Below are positions 22,456-32,796 of a stretch of DNA of 64,000 bases, in pieces; positions within the stretch are counted from its first letter, which is position 1, and every line of letters starts with the position of its first letter. A program made the translations under genes and the position numbers. The notes under the pieces are model-generated. The model was not told where the DNA came from. It saw only the letters and a list, made by a program, of their open reading frames with translations, and ran no database searches. Origin of the DNA: Nannochloris sp. 'desiccata' (lineage: Eukaryota > Chlorophyta > Trebouxiophyceae > Chlorellales > Chlorellaceae); the NCBI GenBank assembly GCA_019044685.2, contig JAGTXX020000015.1, positions 1,488,001 through 1,552,000 of the forward strand, written 5' to 3'.

Positions 22456-23796
22456 ACCGGGGGCTTCTGCGGTGACAAGGGAGGCAGCTTATTGCTCTGA
22501 AGATGTTCTTTGATTCACACCAACAAATAAATTACATACGGCTTTCCTTTATACAGTACTTCAAATTACGATACTCTTTATTATTTTTTCTTGCTTCTAA
22601 AATAGTAACATTTCTTTTTACATTCTTCTTTTCCCCCTGTGTCTTCCTGTTCCTAGTTATTAGGAAGTGAGCTTGTCAGTGTAACAAAGTATCACCATAG
22701 TTTTTGTCTGTCTCACATACAGACAATGCGCAACCGCTGCGTTTCCTCTTGCAGCACCTGAAGCTGATTACGCCAGAATACAATGCTTTCTTTTCATTTT
22801 TGTTATGCTCTTGTCATTTACACACATCATCAAGCTCTAGAATAGATTTGTAACTCAGCTCCTCAACTCGGCCCTCGCTTTTCTTGCCCTAAACCTTACA
22901 ACAACAGCGGCGGTGGAAAAGGAAGTTTCCAAGGAGCTGAGCCGTCAAAGCGTAAAAGAAAGAAATAATTTTTGTAGGTAGGCATTTTCCGCTTGTTAAG
23001 AAAGATGCCACTGGAAGGTTCGGTTTCATTTTGCCACCAGCTGCGTCACCCTGAGGGCGGTGGAGGTGACAGGATAGCAGCTCCATAGGCAGCCGGGACG
23101 ACATGATGGCTCTCAGGCAAAGGAAATTAAAAGGCTCCCCAGGGAGAAAGATGCTGCGAGTTAAACTAAAGGTAAATTTGATTCAAGGTACGAAATGGAA
23201 CCTATGCTGCAGAATACTCTACATGCATGGGGCGTGTGCCAGCTCCTTCAAGGTTGGAAGCTGATGTAGTAGGCAACGCAAGGTGCAAATTAATGATTGT
23301 CTTGCATAAACGGTGATGTAAAGACAACCTAACTAATATTAGTATGATTTTTGTTACATAAAGACGATTTCGATAACATATGAAGAGTGAGGGTTGATAG
23401 ATGTAGGGTATATGCACTGAATGTTGGAATTCAAGAGCTTGGCGGTGGCTAGCGGAGAAAAAAGCCCTTCTATAAAACTATGATAGAAAGCCAGTGTAGC
23501 TACGTACTAGCAGGGCGACTCACTACGTACGGGTGTTTCTATAAATAGATGAGAGAGTAGCGCTTGTTTTTCGAGGTTCCTGCATCCGCTGCTGCTTAGA
23601 TAGCTTGGCAGCCACTGCCAGTCGGACTCAAGAGGCTAAATCTGAGTGCCTCTTTCGACACCCCAAATTTTGGTTTTTGTACAGGTCTTTTTATAGCATT
23701 TTTATCGTCTCATACGATCGTTCAATTTATTTGTTAGTTATTTAGCTCAGAAAATGACGTGTTTGTCTTGCTTTTCTCATATGTGAACTGCGATCG
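22456..23796. other. Long gene-poor stretch
   Basis: About 1.34 kb with no convincing gene. Plus-strand bases ~22855-22977 encode a Gly/Lys-rich segment ending KRKRKK before a stop, possibly a remnant exon. A 7-bp hairpin (TTGTCTG/CAGACAA) lies near 22706-22729. TATAAATAG at about 23541 could be the TATA element of the next gene. Confidence 0.4.
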
Positions 23797-24359
23797 ATGA
23801 TGCCTCGAGAAGAGCGGGGACAGACCCGCGATAGGCCCAGATCCGGCAAATTTGGTGTAAACAAAACTCCTGATGCTAAGAAACCCAAGTAAGTGATATA
23901 TAAAGCAGTGTTCAGTCTTCATCTTAGATTAAAAACTCATCTGGTGATCGTAAATTATGTTTGTAGGCCTGAGGAGCCCCGTCCGCCACTTATTGAAGCT
24001 CCTTTAGTACCTCTTGAGTGGGAGAGGCCGTCCTAGAAAGGCATTGAAATATATCACGAATATCGCCACTGCTGCAGCTGCCACCACGAACATCCCACAA
24101 CGTGGGAGAGGCCGTCCTAGAAAGGCATTGAGAAATATCACGAATATCACCACTGCTGCAGCTGCCACCACGAACATCCCACCCGCTGCCTTAGAACAAG
24201 CACCACTTGGAGCTCATGTTTCAGACTATACGCCTGAGTCTGTCCATGGAATAGCTCCTTCACATGCATTACATGGTCCTGTGGCGGCCCCTGCTGCCGC
24301 AGTTCATCCAAACACTGCTGCTGCTGTTTCCGCTCCTCTGGCGCCACCCCCAGCCCTCG
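23797..24359 (+). pseudogene. AT-hook protein gene, frame broken
   Basis: Exon 1 (23797-23888) encodes a basic MMPREERGQTRDRPRSGKFG... segment and ends before GTAAGT. The exon from 23967 continues KPEEPRPPLIEAPLVPLE but stops at TAG 24034. From about 24014 another frame encodes two AT-hooks, GRGRPRKAL and RGRGRPRKAL, each followed by ITNI and a TAAAATTNIP linker. It then runs through an Ala/Pro/His-rich region to a possible donor at 24360. No GT-AG choice I tried joins the basic exon to the AT-hook frame, so a one-base frameshift near 24010 is likely. No downstream exon is visible before the convergent ATPase gene ends at 24392. AT-hooks bind the minor groove of AT-rich DNA; this copy is probably inactive. 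Confidence 0.5.
24019..24184 (+). repeat. 84-bp tandem repeat (two copies) encoding AT-hook plus linker
   Basis: TGGGAGAGGCCGTCCTAGAA begins at 24019 and again at 24103, a period of 84 bp (28 codons). The copies differ at only a few bases (for example AAATATATC versus AGAAATATC). Preservation of the codon period implies the duplication arose while the frame was coding. Confidence 0.8.
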
Positions 24360-24391
24360 GTAAGCGTGCTAAGAATACTATAATACATCAA

Positions 24392-26535
24392 CTACGCCTC
24401 CTCAATCGGTTTCTTCAAAGCAGCAAACAGATGCGCTGGAGAAGGCATCACCACTACAGAATTTTTTTGCTCCACAAGTCCTTCGTCCCCCTCGACCATC
24501 CTAAAGAACACCTCTCTCGGGATATCTTTCGCCATACCTGAGTATGGTCGCACAGAAAGCACATTATACTCAATCATAGAGAGCAAAACGTCAATACCTG
24601 CAATATCACCCCGCCCTTGCTTGAACAACCGCTTGTCTTTTTCAAGTTCAGCCGCTATGACTATCTGTGGAACAGAATAATACGGTGATGCGTTTGCAAT
24701 AAGATCAACTGCGAGCTGGTAATCTTCTGATGTCCACAAACGAGCTTCGCTGCCCACGCTTTTAGGAAATGACGTGGCGTACAACCAGGCGTCATCCACA
24801 TTCTTTGCACTAGCATCACCAACCGACTCCACAGCTGCAGAAAGAATGCAATAATGAAAAGAGGAAAACAATACGTGAGAACAGCATTCATGACAGCATT
24901 TTAGTGAAATTCAAAAATCTGTGCAGCAGCCAGCGGCTATCGAGACTTCAAGACCTTACCTTTCTCCCAATCACCAAGGACAGAAACGCAGGCAACACAA
25001 CTGCGAAGGAGTTTAATATTCCCACCACACATTGCCCACACCTTTTCCCAGTCTTCTTTATGCAGCGCTGGAAGGTCTTCAAAGGCATTTATTTGCCCAG
25101 GCCATACTGTACCCGATGAATCCTTGCCACCAACCACAAAGCGCAAAGCTTCCTCCCGGGTGAGTTCCCCAAGGACGACGTCCAGCCGAGAGTCAGTAGC
25201 GAATCCATCTGCGAACAAATACAGCGTTAAAATCAGTGAGAAAAAGACAATTATAAGTGCAACGAAGCAATGGAACTTACTTTTCTCTAGCCACGAGACC
25301 ATGAACGAATCAGAGGTGGCCAAAAAAACATGCGCTTTATTTTGTTCCTTGCAAATGCGTCGCAAAAAATCAAGCAGGTTTTTAAGATTGGTCTCCTCCG
25401 CCGGCGTCTTCCTCCATTCCTTCAGTTTGTTAACCTCATCTGCATTGTAAAACAAAAATAATACAGATTGAGAAACAAGGGCGGCAGAAAGAATAAACCA
25501 AATAAAACTACAGCACCACAAGGGGAGCAGCCACGGGAGCTAAAAGGTGCAATAATGACGTACCGATTATAAAAACTGGCTCTTTCCCTGGAGTAGCTTC
25601 CACCAAGACGTCTGTATACTTATCAGTGACATATTTTAAGTTATTAGCTTTGCTTTCTGACATCAAGTCGCTGATCTGATCGTACACTTTACTTGCTGCT
25701 GCCAAGGCGTCCTTGTCAACCTGCATGGTATTTCCCCACGGAGCTGAAACCCAAGAGATTAGCTGGGAAACCCAAGAAGATTTCGATGCCACTGGGATGT
25801 TACGTAAAGCAATCCCAAGAGCAGCTGGAAGCTTGCTTGCCCGCCCTCTCAGCGCTTGAGCCATCTCAGCGGAGGTGGTGACAGGTTTTAATCCACAGTT
25901 CAGATGCAGAAAGCGTTCTGGGTTCTCCTTCATGAGCTCTTCAATTAACGCCTGCACAGAGAACTAAAACGATCAGAAAATGGTGATCGAGAGTGTATTG
26001 ATGGTTTACACACAGAAAACAAATAACAACTTACCGTCTTCCCGCAGCTTCGGGGACCAAGGAGCAAAATAACGTTTTCTGGACAGTCGAGCCTGACAAG
26101 TTTCTTGATATACTTCAACTCGTCTTCACGGTTAAAAAAATTGCGACCCACTGTAGGATCAAACTTAGTTGCAGTGTATCCTTCTTCAGGCCAAATTTCA
26201 AGTTTGGCGGCGGGATGGGCGGTGACCTCTGGCGGCTGCCTGAATGCTTCGACCAGTATCATATCCAGGGGGAAAGACCGTGGGGGAGTAGGACCGTTGG
26301 GCTCCGGTTGAGCAGGGATTGAGCCTGAAGTCGAACTTTTGCATCCAATCCAGAGGGGCTTGGCCAAAGAAGTAGCTACTTCAGCATCTGGCCAAAAAAA
26401 TAAACTCCGACGGGAGCCACCACAGATGGGATGACGAAAAGCAGTAAGATGGCTCGGCGCTAATGCATGCAGACTGCCACGATGTATATTCATGGAAGGA
26501 GCTCGTTTAAGGTGGGACAGTGCGCTGCGTTCCAT
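24392..26535 (-). CDS. Archaeal-type P-loop ATPase (Arch_ATPase-like)
   Basis: Five exons (26535-26035, 25951-25564, 25439-25281, 25208-24960, 24834-24392) join in frame to 579 residues. The N-terminal ~80 residues are Arg/Ser/His-rich with few acids, suggesting organelle targeting. Then come VGRNFFNREDELKYIKKLV, the Walker A motif ENVILLLGPRSCGKT, and a Walker B EPVFIIDEVNKL completed across the exon 2/3 junction. AHVFLATSDSFMVSWLEK is a sensor-like strand, and a helical C-terminal domain includes LTREEALRFVVGG. The order Walker A, long insert, II-DE and later strand matches the STAND-like Arch_ATPase group known from archaea and several algae. Substrate and role are unknown. The five-exon structure shows it is fully nuclear. 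It converges on the AT-hook fragment. Confidence 0.78.
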
Positions 26536-26997
26536 CTTGAGATGGATCAGGGGTTAAAACTTGAAATGGATCCCAACTTTGCTGGAGTACCGTAGCCGTC
26601 AGCCACGCTATAGGGAAAAAAGTATAAATTAAGAAATGCGGGCAGGAATTATTAATTCAATAAAAAGTTCCGCCGAACACTGAGCTTTTTGCCAAGCTGG
26701 CTTGTCACAAGTGACTGTTGCGTGGGATTGGAAATGATCATTTCCATGATCATGAAAGTAAAAAATGCTGCAGGAAAATGGCATATACTCGCTGTTTTGA
26801 GCCCTTTCTGCAAAATGTAGATAAAGGAAAGTTTCTGTGAGAGGCTGCAGCAGCCTACTCCCCATCAGTGCTGCGTGGATCATAAAGTTGATGATCGCGC
26901 AGGCGATTCCTGATCACTCGCTGCGTCTGCACCCCTGAGTGGCAGCATCCACGATATCAAATCATCGACATCGGCTCGTTGAGTATCCAGCTGCGAT
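26536..26997. other. Intergenic between ATPase start and sialidase-like pseudogene
   Basis: About 460 bases. I see no N-terminal sialidase exon with the catalytic Arg/Asp region here, which supports 5' truncation of the neighbouring pseudogene. Confidence 0.45.
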
Positions 26998-27629
26998 CGT
27001 TCTCCCTTGGCATTTGCTGTCCCACAAGGATTAGTCACCACTGCTGGTGTGTTAGTCAGCAAAGATAATGGTGCAAGTTGGAAAGTGCAAGGTCATTTAG
27101 AAGATGCAAAAACATGGCTAATCCAACCGACAATTGACGTCACATCAAAAAAAGAGTTACTTATGCTTTTCCGCACTTTATGGGGAAAATCTACTCTTCC
27201 AGATCGATAGATCAAGGGAAAAGGTGGACCCCAGCAGCTGCAACAGCTTTACAAAACCCTAATTCGAAATTTTCTTCTTTAACAATTGATAAGCAAATGC
27301 TATTAGCGCACCACCCTAGCACAACAGCGTAATCTACTTTGACCTTATCCCATAGTGGAGATGATGGCAAAAGGTGGGAGAAATTGTGTATTATTGATGA
27401 AGAGGTGCCATCATTTGTATCGAAAGCTACTGTAGGAGGGAGCAGCAGCAGTTCCCTGGCCGGCACCACAAGCAGCGGGAAACTGTTTGGTACTGGTGTG
27501 GGTAGTGGTAGTGTAGTTTTCTGCAACCGTTGTATTAAAGAATGGGCAGAGGATACAATACTGCTAGTATATACTGTATGGGGTAAAGGTCTGAAACTTG
27601 CTACATTTAAATTAGCCACTATCGATTAA
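26998..27629 (+). pseudogene. Sialidase-like (BNR/Asp-box) pseudogene, 5' truncated and frameshifted
   Basis: Two Asp-box motifs (S-x-D-x-G-x-x-W) are visible: SKDNGASW at 27058-27081 and SGDDGKRW at 27354-27377. Between them the sequence resembles the bacterial/plant-type sialidase-like family: TWLIQPTIDVTSKKELLMLFRT, then ALQNPNSKFSSLTIDKQMLLAHHPST. The end, DTILLVYTVWGKGLKLATFKL, matches the family C-terminus. The frame is broken. TAG at 27208 lies beside a GATCGATAGATC micro-duplication that shifts frame, and a further TAA lies near 27330. The N-terminal half is absent. A Ser/Gly-rich insertion interrupts the second half. Sialidase-like enzymes cleave terminal sugar residues; this copy should be non-functional unless introns remove each lesion, which I could not arrange. 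Confidence 0.65.
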
Positions 27630-28311
27630 ACACATGAACAAAACTGAATATGTTTTGAAATAGCCATACAACAAACCGGGTTCTTTCTACCAAACCGAGT
27701 TCTTTCTACCAGCTCTACCAATTAAAACTCGCGCACGTACTAACAGGGAATTGTTTTGGCGCTCACCTCCTCCCATACTACTTTGTAGGTACGTTCCCAC
27801 TTCTGCTGTTTGCGTTGCCATTCTCTTCTATGCCCACCATCTTCCTTATCCTATCGCGAGTATTGGATTAAAGGAATCCAGTCGAACAGAAAATAGAAGT
27901 TACATAACTTACACAGCTTGCTGCGTCGATCTACAAGAAGTTGCTTCTAGTAAGCTTACTCTGTATGATGAAGTAAAATAGAATTCTTTCGTATTGAATA
28001 TGCCCGGCTACTTCCTCGTTCTCTTATCCAATACATGCTTTTATTCTCTCTATAGTGTTCTTAGATTATATTTAAACTAGCTGAACGATTAATGGGTCAA
28101 TCAAGTGATCACACATCATTAAAAACAAAAACAAATATGTTCAAGCGGAAAAGGAAGGCAAAATAATAATAATAAAACTTGTAACTGCAACCAACAAAGT
28201 GAGCGACAGAAACATAAAGTTTACAGCGCAACACAAAGTATTTCTCTACATAGATTCATATCTTTTTTCAAAAGCTAAATTAACTCCATCATGTAGCTGC
28301 TAATGTACCAG
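27630..28311. other. Intergenic
   Basis: About 680 bases downstream of the pseudogene and of the minus-strand TMEM45 gene. They contain repeat copy 2 (27903-27949) and a short direct repeat of about 17 bases near 27676-27712. No gene is supported. Confidence 0.5.
27903..27949 (+). repeat. Dispersed ~50-bp repeat, copy 2
   Basis: Aligns with 17572-17621 over the stretch containing CAGCTTGCTGCGTC and GAAGTTGCTTCT. One base of the hairpin stem present in copy 1 is changed here (ACACAGC against GCTGCGT). Confidence 0.55.
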
Positions 28312-29461
28312 CTACTTCCTACTCGTAGTCAATCCAGCGAGCTCTAATGACATCTCGGGGCCATCATCAAACAACAAATCTTCGTCATCGTATCTACCCA
28401 GAGCACCCGCTGTGCCTGCTGCACCGCTTCGTGGGGTTGTTGACCCTTTCACAGGTATAAATTTCACTTCTCTGCCAAGCATCTTTGACTGCAAACCGCG
28501 CATCACCAACAACACTGCACACACAGATAAAAATAAAAAACTTAAGAAATTACGATAATGTATATTTTTCTGAGGGAAAATGACAACTTTTCTAAAACTT
28601 ACGCATTAAAGATGCGATCGACACCCACAACATATGTCCAACCAAGACAACTGGCGTCATCATTGTACCACCCATCTCTTCAGGGTCATATGCAGGGTCA
28701 GATACATACATTATGTACGCAGTTTGAATCCACCAGACGCCTTGTAATAAAGTCAACGCCGGTCGTAATGTCGCGACCACAATACTGCTAGGGGACGCCG
28801 CTTCCACGCAGATAGATACCACAGTAGCCCCTACCTGTAAAGCCAGGATCAAATGCACCATTATCTCAATGGGAGGGCCTTTTAAATGAAAGATCAGAAG
28901 TAAAAATTGAGATAGGTATGCCAACCCTAAAAATGCACGTTCTGTGCCTGGAGGTGCTTCTAAGAAATGTCCAATCAGGTCAACGGCACCGGAGGTCATA
29001 AACGTAGTGTACATGGTAGAATGCTGCCAGTCATTAATGTTGTCTGTAACAAATTTTCCGTCGGGAGCATGGAGAGTGCGCCAAGACTCGTGGCCAAGCC
29101 ACAGCTCACCCATAACACCAAAGAAAGGTAGTACTATCTTAACCAAAGGTTCCAAAGGCACAGAACGAAGCCAATCAGGGCCGAAGAAGACGGGGTACCA
29201 AGATCGGCAGGTGAATTGACAACGATTGGCGGCGGAACGGAGGTAGTAATGGAAAGTGGCAATCAACCACCAGGTACCCCAGATAATGAAGAATGTACCG
29301 GGGACGACGTGTCCAAGGAATGCGCCGTGGGTGTAGTAATAGCTGCCATCTGGACGGCGGGAGATAACACTATGAAACTTGTCGTGACCGCCACCCATGT
29401 CCATTCCAGGCATACTACCGTGATCATGGTCGTCATGATTGTGGTCATGACCCATATCCAT
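28312..29461 (-). CDS. TMEM45/DUF716-family multi-pass membrane protein
   Basis: Two exons, 29461-28603 and 28514-28312, give 353 residues, starting at the ATG of MDMGHDHNHDDHDHG. About seven hydrophobic segments follow a His/Asp-rich head. Family features include GHVVPGTFFIIWGTWW near the N-terminus, LEPLVKIVLPFFGVMGELWLG, the NDWQHSTMYTTFMTSGAVDLI segment, and LQGVWWIQTAYIMY. The C-terminal exon adds a last membrane helix and a polar tail. TMEM45-like proteins are poorly understood. The His-rich N-terminus (eight His among the first ~20 residues, plus Met pairs) could bind metal, which is inference. It is head to head with the cathepsin-like gene. Confidence 0.83.
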
Positions 29462-29835
29462 CGTGAATATCTTTATATATTTCCAAGGGCAGCAGGATCC
29501 AAGGTCAGGATAACTGAATTTATTAAAGGCTGATTCAACTGCCAATTACAATTACTTTTGGTGAGACCGAGGCTCTCTGCGATGCGCTGTGGTTTTATAA
29601 ATAGCTATAGGATGTTTGCATTTGCCTGAATACTTCCAAAGATTTCTGGAAAGAGAGTTGTTCAGGCAGCTCTCCCTTGCGCTTTGATTTCAATTCAATG
29701 ATTGGCCTCGAAAAGTTATAAACCTTGCTCTCCTCTGCCTTCGACACCAACGTATATTTTTAAGTGGGTTTAAAATAATCTGATAGGTGATCTGGCAGGG
29801 CTGTGCGGGGATCTTAGCAACTATAAGATCAAAAA
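29462..29835. promoter_or_regulatory. Divergent promoter, TMEM45-like / cathepsin-like
   Basis: 374 bases between divergent start codons. TATAAATAG at about 29595 (GTTTTATAAATAGC) is a candidate TATA element. Nothing else is assigned. Confidence 0.45.
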
Positions 29836-30858
29836 ATGAAGACTTTGATTTTAAGTCTCCTTCTGTTGTTGGGAGGTTCTCTGGCGAGATCTTTAGGAGA
29901 TAACCCTTCATTAAGCTCCCAACGAACTTCTGTAGCAAGCGCATTTGCCACGAAACTCACCACTTCCATAGAACTCGCTAATTATAGACCCCTCATTCTC
30001 ACCCCGCTGCCGCAATCTTACCTTCAAGAAAAAGACCTCCCTGAAAACTTTGATTGGCGCGCTGTCAATGGAACCAACTTCCTTTCTTTAACCCGAAATC
30101 AACACATTCCTCAATATTGCGGCTCATGCTGGGCGCACGCAGCAACGAGCTCTCTGGCCGATCGAATGAATTTTGCTCAAAGCGGAGCTTGGCCGTCTGT
30201 TACTCTATCTGTTCAGAATGTTATCGACTGTGGTGGAGCAGGTACCTGCCACGGAGGCTGGGATTCTGGCGTTTACTCGTATGCTGCTGAAAAGGGAATC
30301 CCTCCTGATACTTGCAACACCTACCTAGCAGTCGATCAATCATGCACCGCGAGAAATTCTTGCTTTACCTGTTGGCCGAAACCCGACGGCACTTCCTCTT
30401 GCAAACGTATTAAAGATTACAAACGTCTGGTGGTCGCTGAGCATGGTAGAGTGCAAGGTAGGGATGCTATGAAGGCCGAAATCTACGCCAGAGGCCCCAT
30501 TAGCTGTGAAATCGATGCCACCCAGGGGCTTGACAACTACAATGGCGGGATCTACGCCGAGTATAATGAAAGCCCTCAAACAAATCATTTAGTTAGTATT
30601 GTAGGCTGGGAAAAGCAAGATGATATTGAAGCGTGGATTGTGAGGAATAGTTGGGGTGAGCCGTTTGGTGAACAGGGCTTTTTCCGGATCGTTACTAGTG
30701 CGGCATTCAATGGTACGGGGAACTTGTTTAATCTTGGGATTGAAGGTGGGTGTGGATGGGCTGTTCCCAAAGGGTGGTTTACTGCGAAGGAAATGGGATT
30801 TGATGATGGCAGTGAAGATGCTACAGATCTTGTTCCTGCACAGCCCTCGGTGGCCTAA
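29836..30858 (+). CDS. Cathepsin Z/X-like papain-family cysteine protease
   Basis: A single exon of 340 residues. MKTLILSLLLLLGGSLARS is a clear signal peptide and is followed by a short propeptide, as in cathepsin Z. Mature motifs: LPENFDWRAVNGTNFLS, QHIPQYCGSCWAHAATSS with catalytic Cys at 98 and the HIP mini-loop typical of cathepsin X/Z, TCHGGWDSGVYSY, NHLVSIVGW with the catalytic His, and IVRNSWGEPFGEQGFFRI with the catalytic Asn. Cathepsin Z is a lysosomal/secreted carboxypeptidase; the mini-loop sets its exopeptidase specificity. The C-terminal 25 residues (EMGFDDGSEDATDL...) are acidic. TGTAA at about 31010 could be its poly(A) signal. Confidence 0.93.
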   Translation: MKTLILSLLLLLGGSLARSLGDNPSLSSQRTSVASAFATKLTTSIELANYRPLILTPLPQSYLQEKDLPENFDWRAVNGTNFLSLTRNQHIPQYCGSCWAHAATSSLADRMNFAQSGAWPSVTLSVQNVIDCGGAGTCHGGWDSGVYSYAAEKGIPPDTCNTYLAVDQSCTARNSCFTCWPKPDGTSSCKRIKDYKRLVVAEHGRVQGRDAMKAEIYARGPISCEIDATQGLDNYNGGIYAEYNESPQTNHLVSIVGWEKQDDIEAWIVRNSWGEPFGEQGFFRIVTSAAFNGTGNLFNLGIEGGCGWAVPKGWFTAKEMGFDDGSEDATDLVPAQPSVA

Positions 30859-31640
30859 AGCATTCCGGGAAACGGTCACAAATTTACGGTAAATTTTTCC
30901 ATTGATAAATATCTCTTTCCCCCTGTGTTTATTTTTTTTGGCGTATGCCTGTATCTATGTTCTGCCTGCCTTTGTCTCTGTTTCTATTCTCTGAAATTCC
31001 TGTATCATTCTGTAAGTAACCTCGAGGGGGTCAGATATTCAGCGCCCAGACAAAGCAGTGATAGAGGGGAAAATACACAAGTGCAAGTAAAAACTGAGAG
31101 CCAGAAAAAACAGCAGACCAAGAAATAAAACTTACCCTAGAAATCGTTGCTGATCAACGCTGGCTATCCCCAATCTATAGTATACCCCTCTCCCCTCAAA
31201 AATAAGAATGTCTTTGCAAAAATTACCTGTATATAGCACGGTGAAAACCAGAAGAATGGTGTCAGTAATTGCATCTAAGAGCAATAGCAAGTGATATTGC
31301 CCTCCCAAGAGTCCCTAGCCAGCGTTGATAATTAATTATTTTAATAGTGTATGTCGGTGGAGCGGAAGAACCACAATCAATTAATTGTTTTTTCGTAAGC
31401 TGCAGGGGGAAAAGATTGCTGGCAGTGTATCTTTAAAGGCAGTGATGGTTGGTGAAAAAATAGGCGTGAACAACACGCAGAATAGAGAGTTATTAAATAT
31501 AATTTAGTTACGCGAATACTCCATCAAATTAAAACTGGTCTAGCCCAAAACTCTTCATATACTGGGAAACTGCTCAGTGATTTATTCAAATGTCTTTTTT
31601 TTGCAATTAGCAGGCAGTTATAAAATATCAATTAATCGCA
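30859..31640. other. Intergenic, AT-rich, with a 14-bp inverted repeat
   Basis: About 780 bases between two plus-strand genes. The only structure I see is the inverted repeat at 31153-31166 / 31316-31329. The frame at 30925-31128 is Cys/Leu-rich without recognisable content. Confidence 0.5.
31153..31329. repeat. 14-bp perfect inverted repeat pair, possible MITE
   Basis: ATCAACGCTGGCTA at 31153-31166 is repeated inverted as TAGCCAGCGTTGAT at 31316-31329, enclosing 149 bases. No matching flanking direct duplication is obvious. It may be a small non-autonomous element or a 3'-UTR stem. Confidence 0.4.
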
Positions 31641-32796
31641 ATGCTAGCCACGAGAACCCTCGATTCCTTAAGAATAACCTATTATACATGGCGTTCTTTC
31701 ACACCACGCCGTCCTCTCCATCGTTCCCACCCTCGTTGTCCTCAATTTCAAGTCGCCCAGCGCGGCCACTCTGCCATCGTTGTGGCTGCAGCTAGGAAAG
31801 ACCCTTTTGAAGTCTTGGGCATCCCTCGTACCGCCACCATGAAGGAAGTGAAAACAGCATATAGAAAGAAAGCGCTGAAACTACACCCTGATGTAAATAA
31901 AGCTCCGGATGCAAGAGATAGATTCATGGAATGCAAGACTGCTTATCAAGATATTATAGACCGAGGGAATAACACAGGTGGTGGTCGTAGTAGTAGTAGC
32001 TGGGGAGGTGCTACATCTGGTGGATGGGGTTCTAGTAGTACCAGTCAAGGACAACGTAGAGGGGCCTCGTCCTCTCCACCTGAAGACTTTTACGGCCTAG
32101 GTACGTTCAAGCAATTTTTCCCTAAATGAATATATTTTCCCCCGGGTAAAGGACGAAGGCAGTTTTTTAAAGCAGTATATAGCTTAGAAAGCCGAATTTT
32201 TCTATTGTCTTATTTCAGATGATCTACTAGCTGGTGCTCAGCAAGGGGTTGCTCGAGCCTGGGAAGCTGTTGGTCAGTCCAGCTCCCAATTCCCATCTTT
32301 ATTTTCTTTTATTTTTTATTTTATTTTCTCTTTGGGGCAACAATGCTTCCAGACAAACCCATTCACTCACCCAAAGTTCTGAAGTCTCTAATTTCTATGA
32401 TTAAAATACTTATTACTCTGTGTCTTTGCAGGTGATTTCTTTGATGATCTCGGAAAAGAATTGGGCGAGTACAGCAAACGGCGGGCAGGTCCTGAGACAG
32501 CTGGCCCAAAAAGTCTTTGGGAAGAATTAGCAGATATTGGAGAAGAGTTGGTAGAGTTCTTAGAGAAAGGAGCTGGGTTAGGACCAGATGGGAAGCCAAT
32601 TCAAAATACCATGGGGTCTTCTGGGGAAGAAAAAGTGCCAAAAAATGAGCGGCAACAAGCACAACCTCCACCGCCGCCCCGGCAGTCACCGCCGTCTCCT
32701 CCTCCTCCTCGTCCCCGACCTCCGGTGCCGAAGTCTAGAAAGGAAGTTATTGATGATGATTTAGAAGAGCTGAAAAGAAAGATGGGATTGAAATAG
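31641..32796 (+). CDS. J-domain co-chaperone, organelle (plastid) targeted
   Basis: Three exons (31641-32100, 32219-32272, 32432-32796) give 292 residues. Residues 1-~50 are Arg/Ser/Thr/His-rich without acids, a transit-type leader. A J domain follows (DPFEVLGIPRTATMKEVKTAYRKKALKLHPDVNK) with the HPD triad at 82-84. After a Gly/Ser-rich linker, the C-terminal part has acidic helices (DLGKELGEY, LWEELADIGEELVEFLEKG), a Pro-rich stretch and a charged end (DDDLEELKRKMGLK). J proteins stimulate Hsp70 ATPase. The second intron begins GTCAGT, a weaker donor. A plastid DnaJ is likely; I cannot name the orthologue. Confidence 0.85.

Noticed and set aside
22889..23104. 71-codon minus-strand frame with an ATG at 23104
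   Set aside because: No recognisable family, and the plus strand shows an equally plausible remnant exon; coding status undecidable.
24360..24541. Continuation of the AT-hook frame antisense to the ATPase last exon
   Set aside because: It only mirrors the ATPase coding sequence; a donor site at 24360 marks the likely end.
30925..31128. Cys/Leu-rich 67-codon frame after the cathepsin gene
   Set aside because: Pyrimidine-rich 3' flank; no domain, no conserved pattern.
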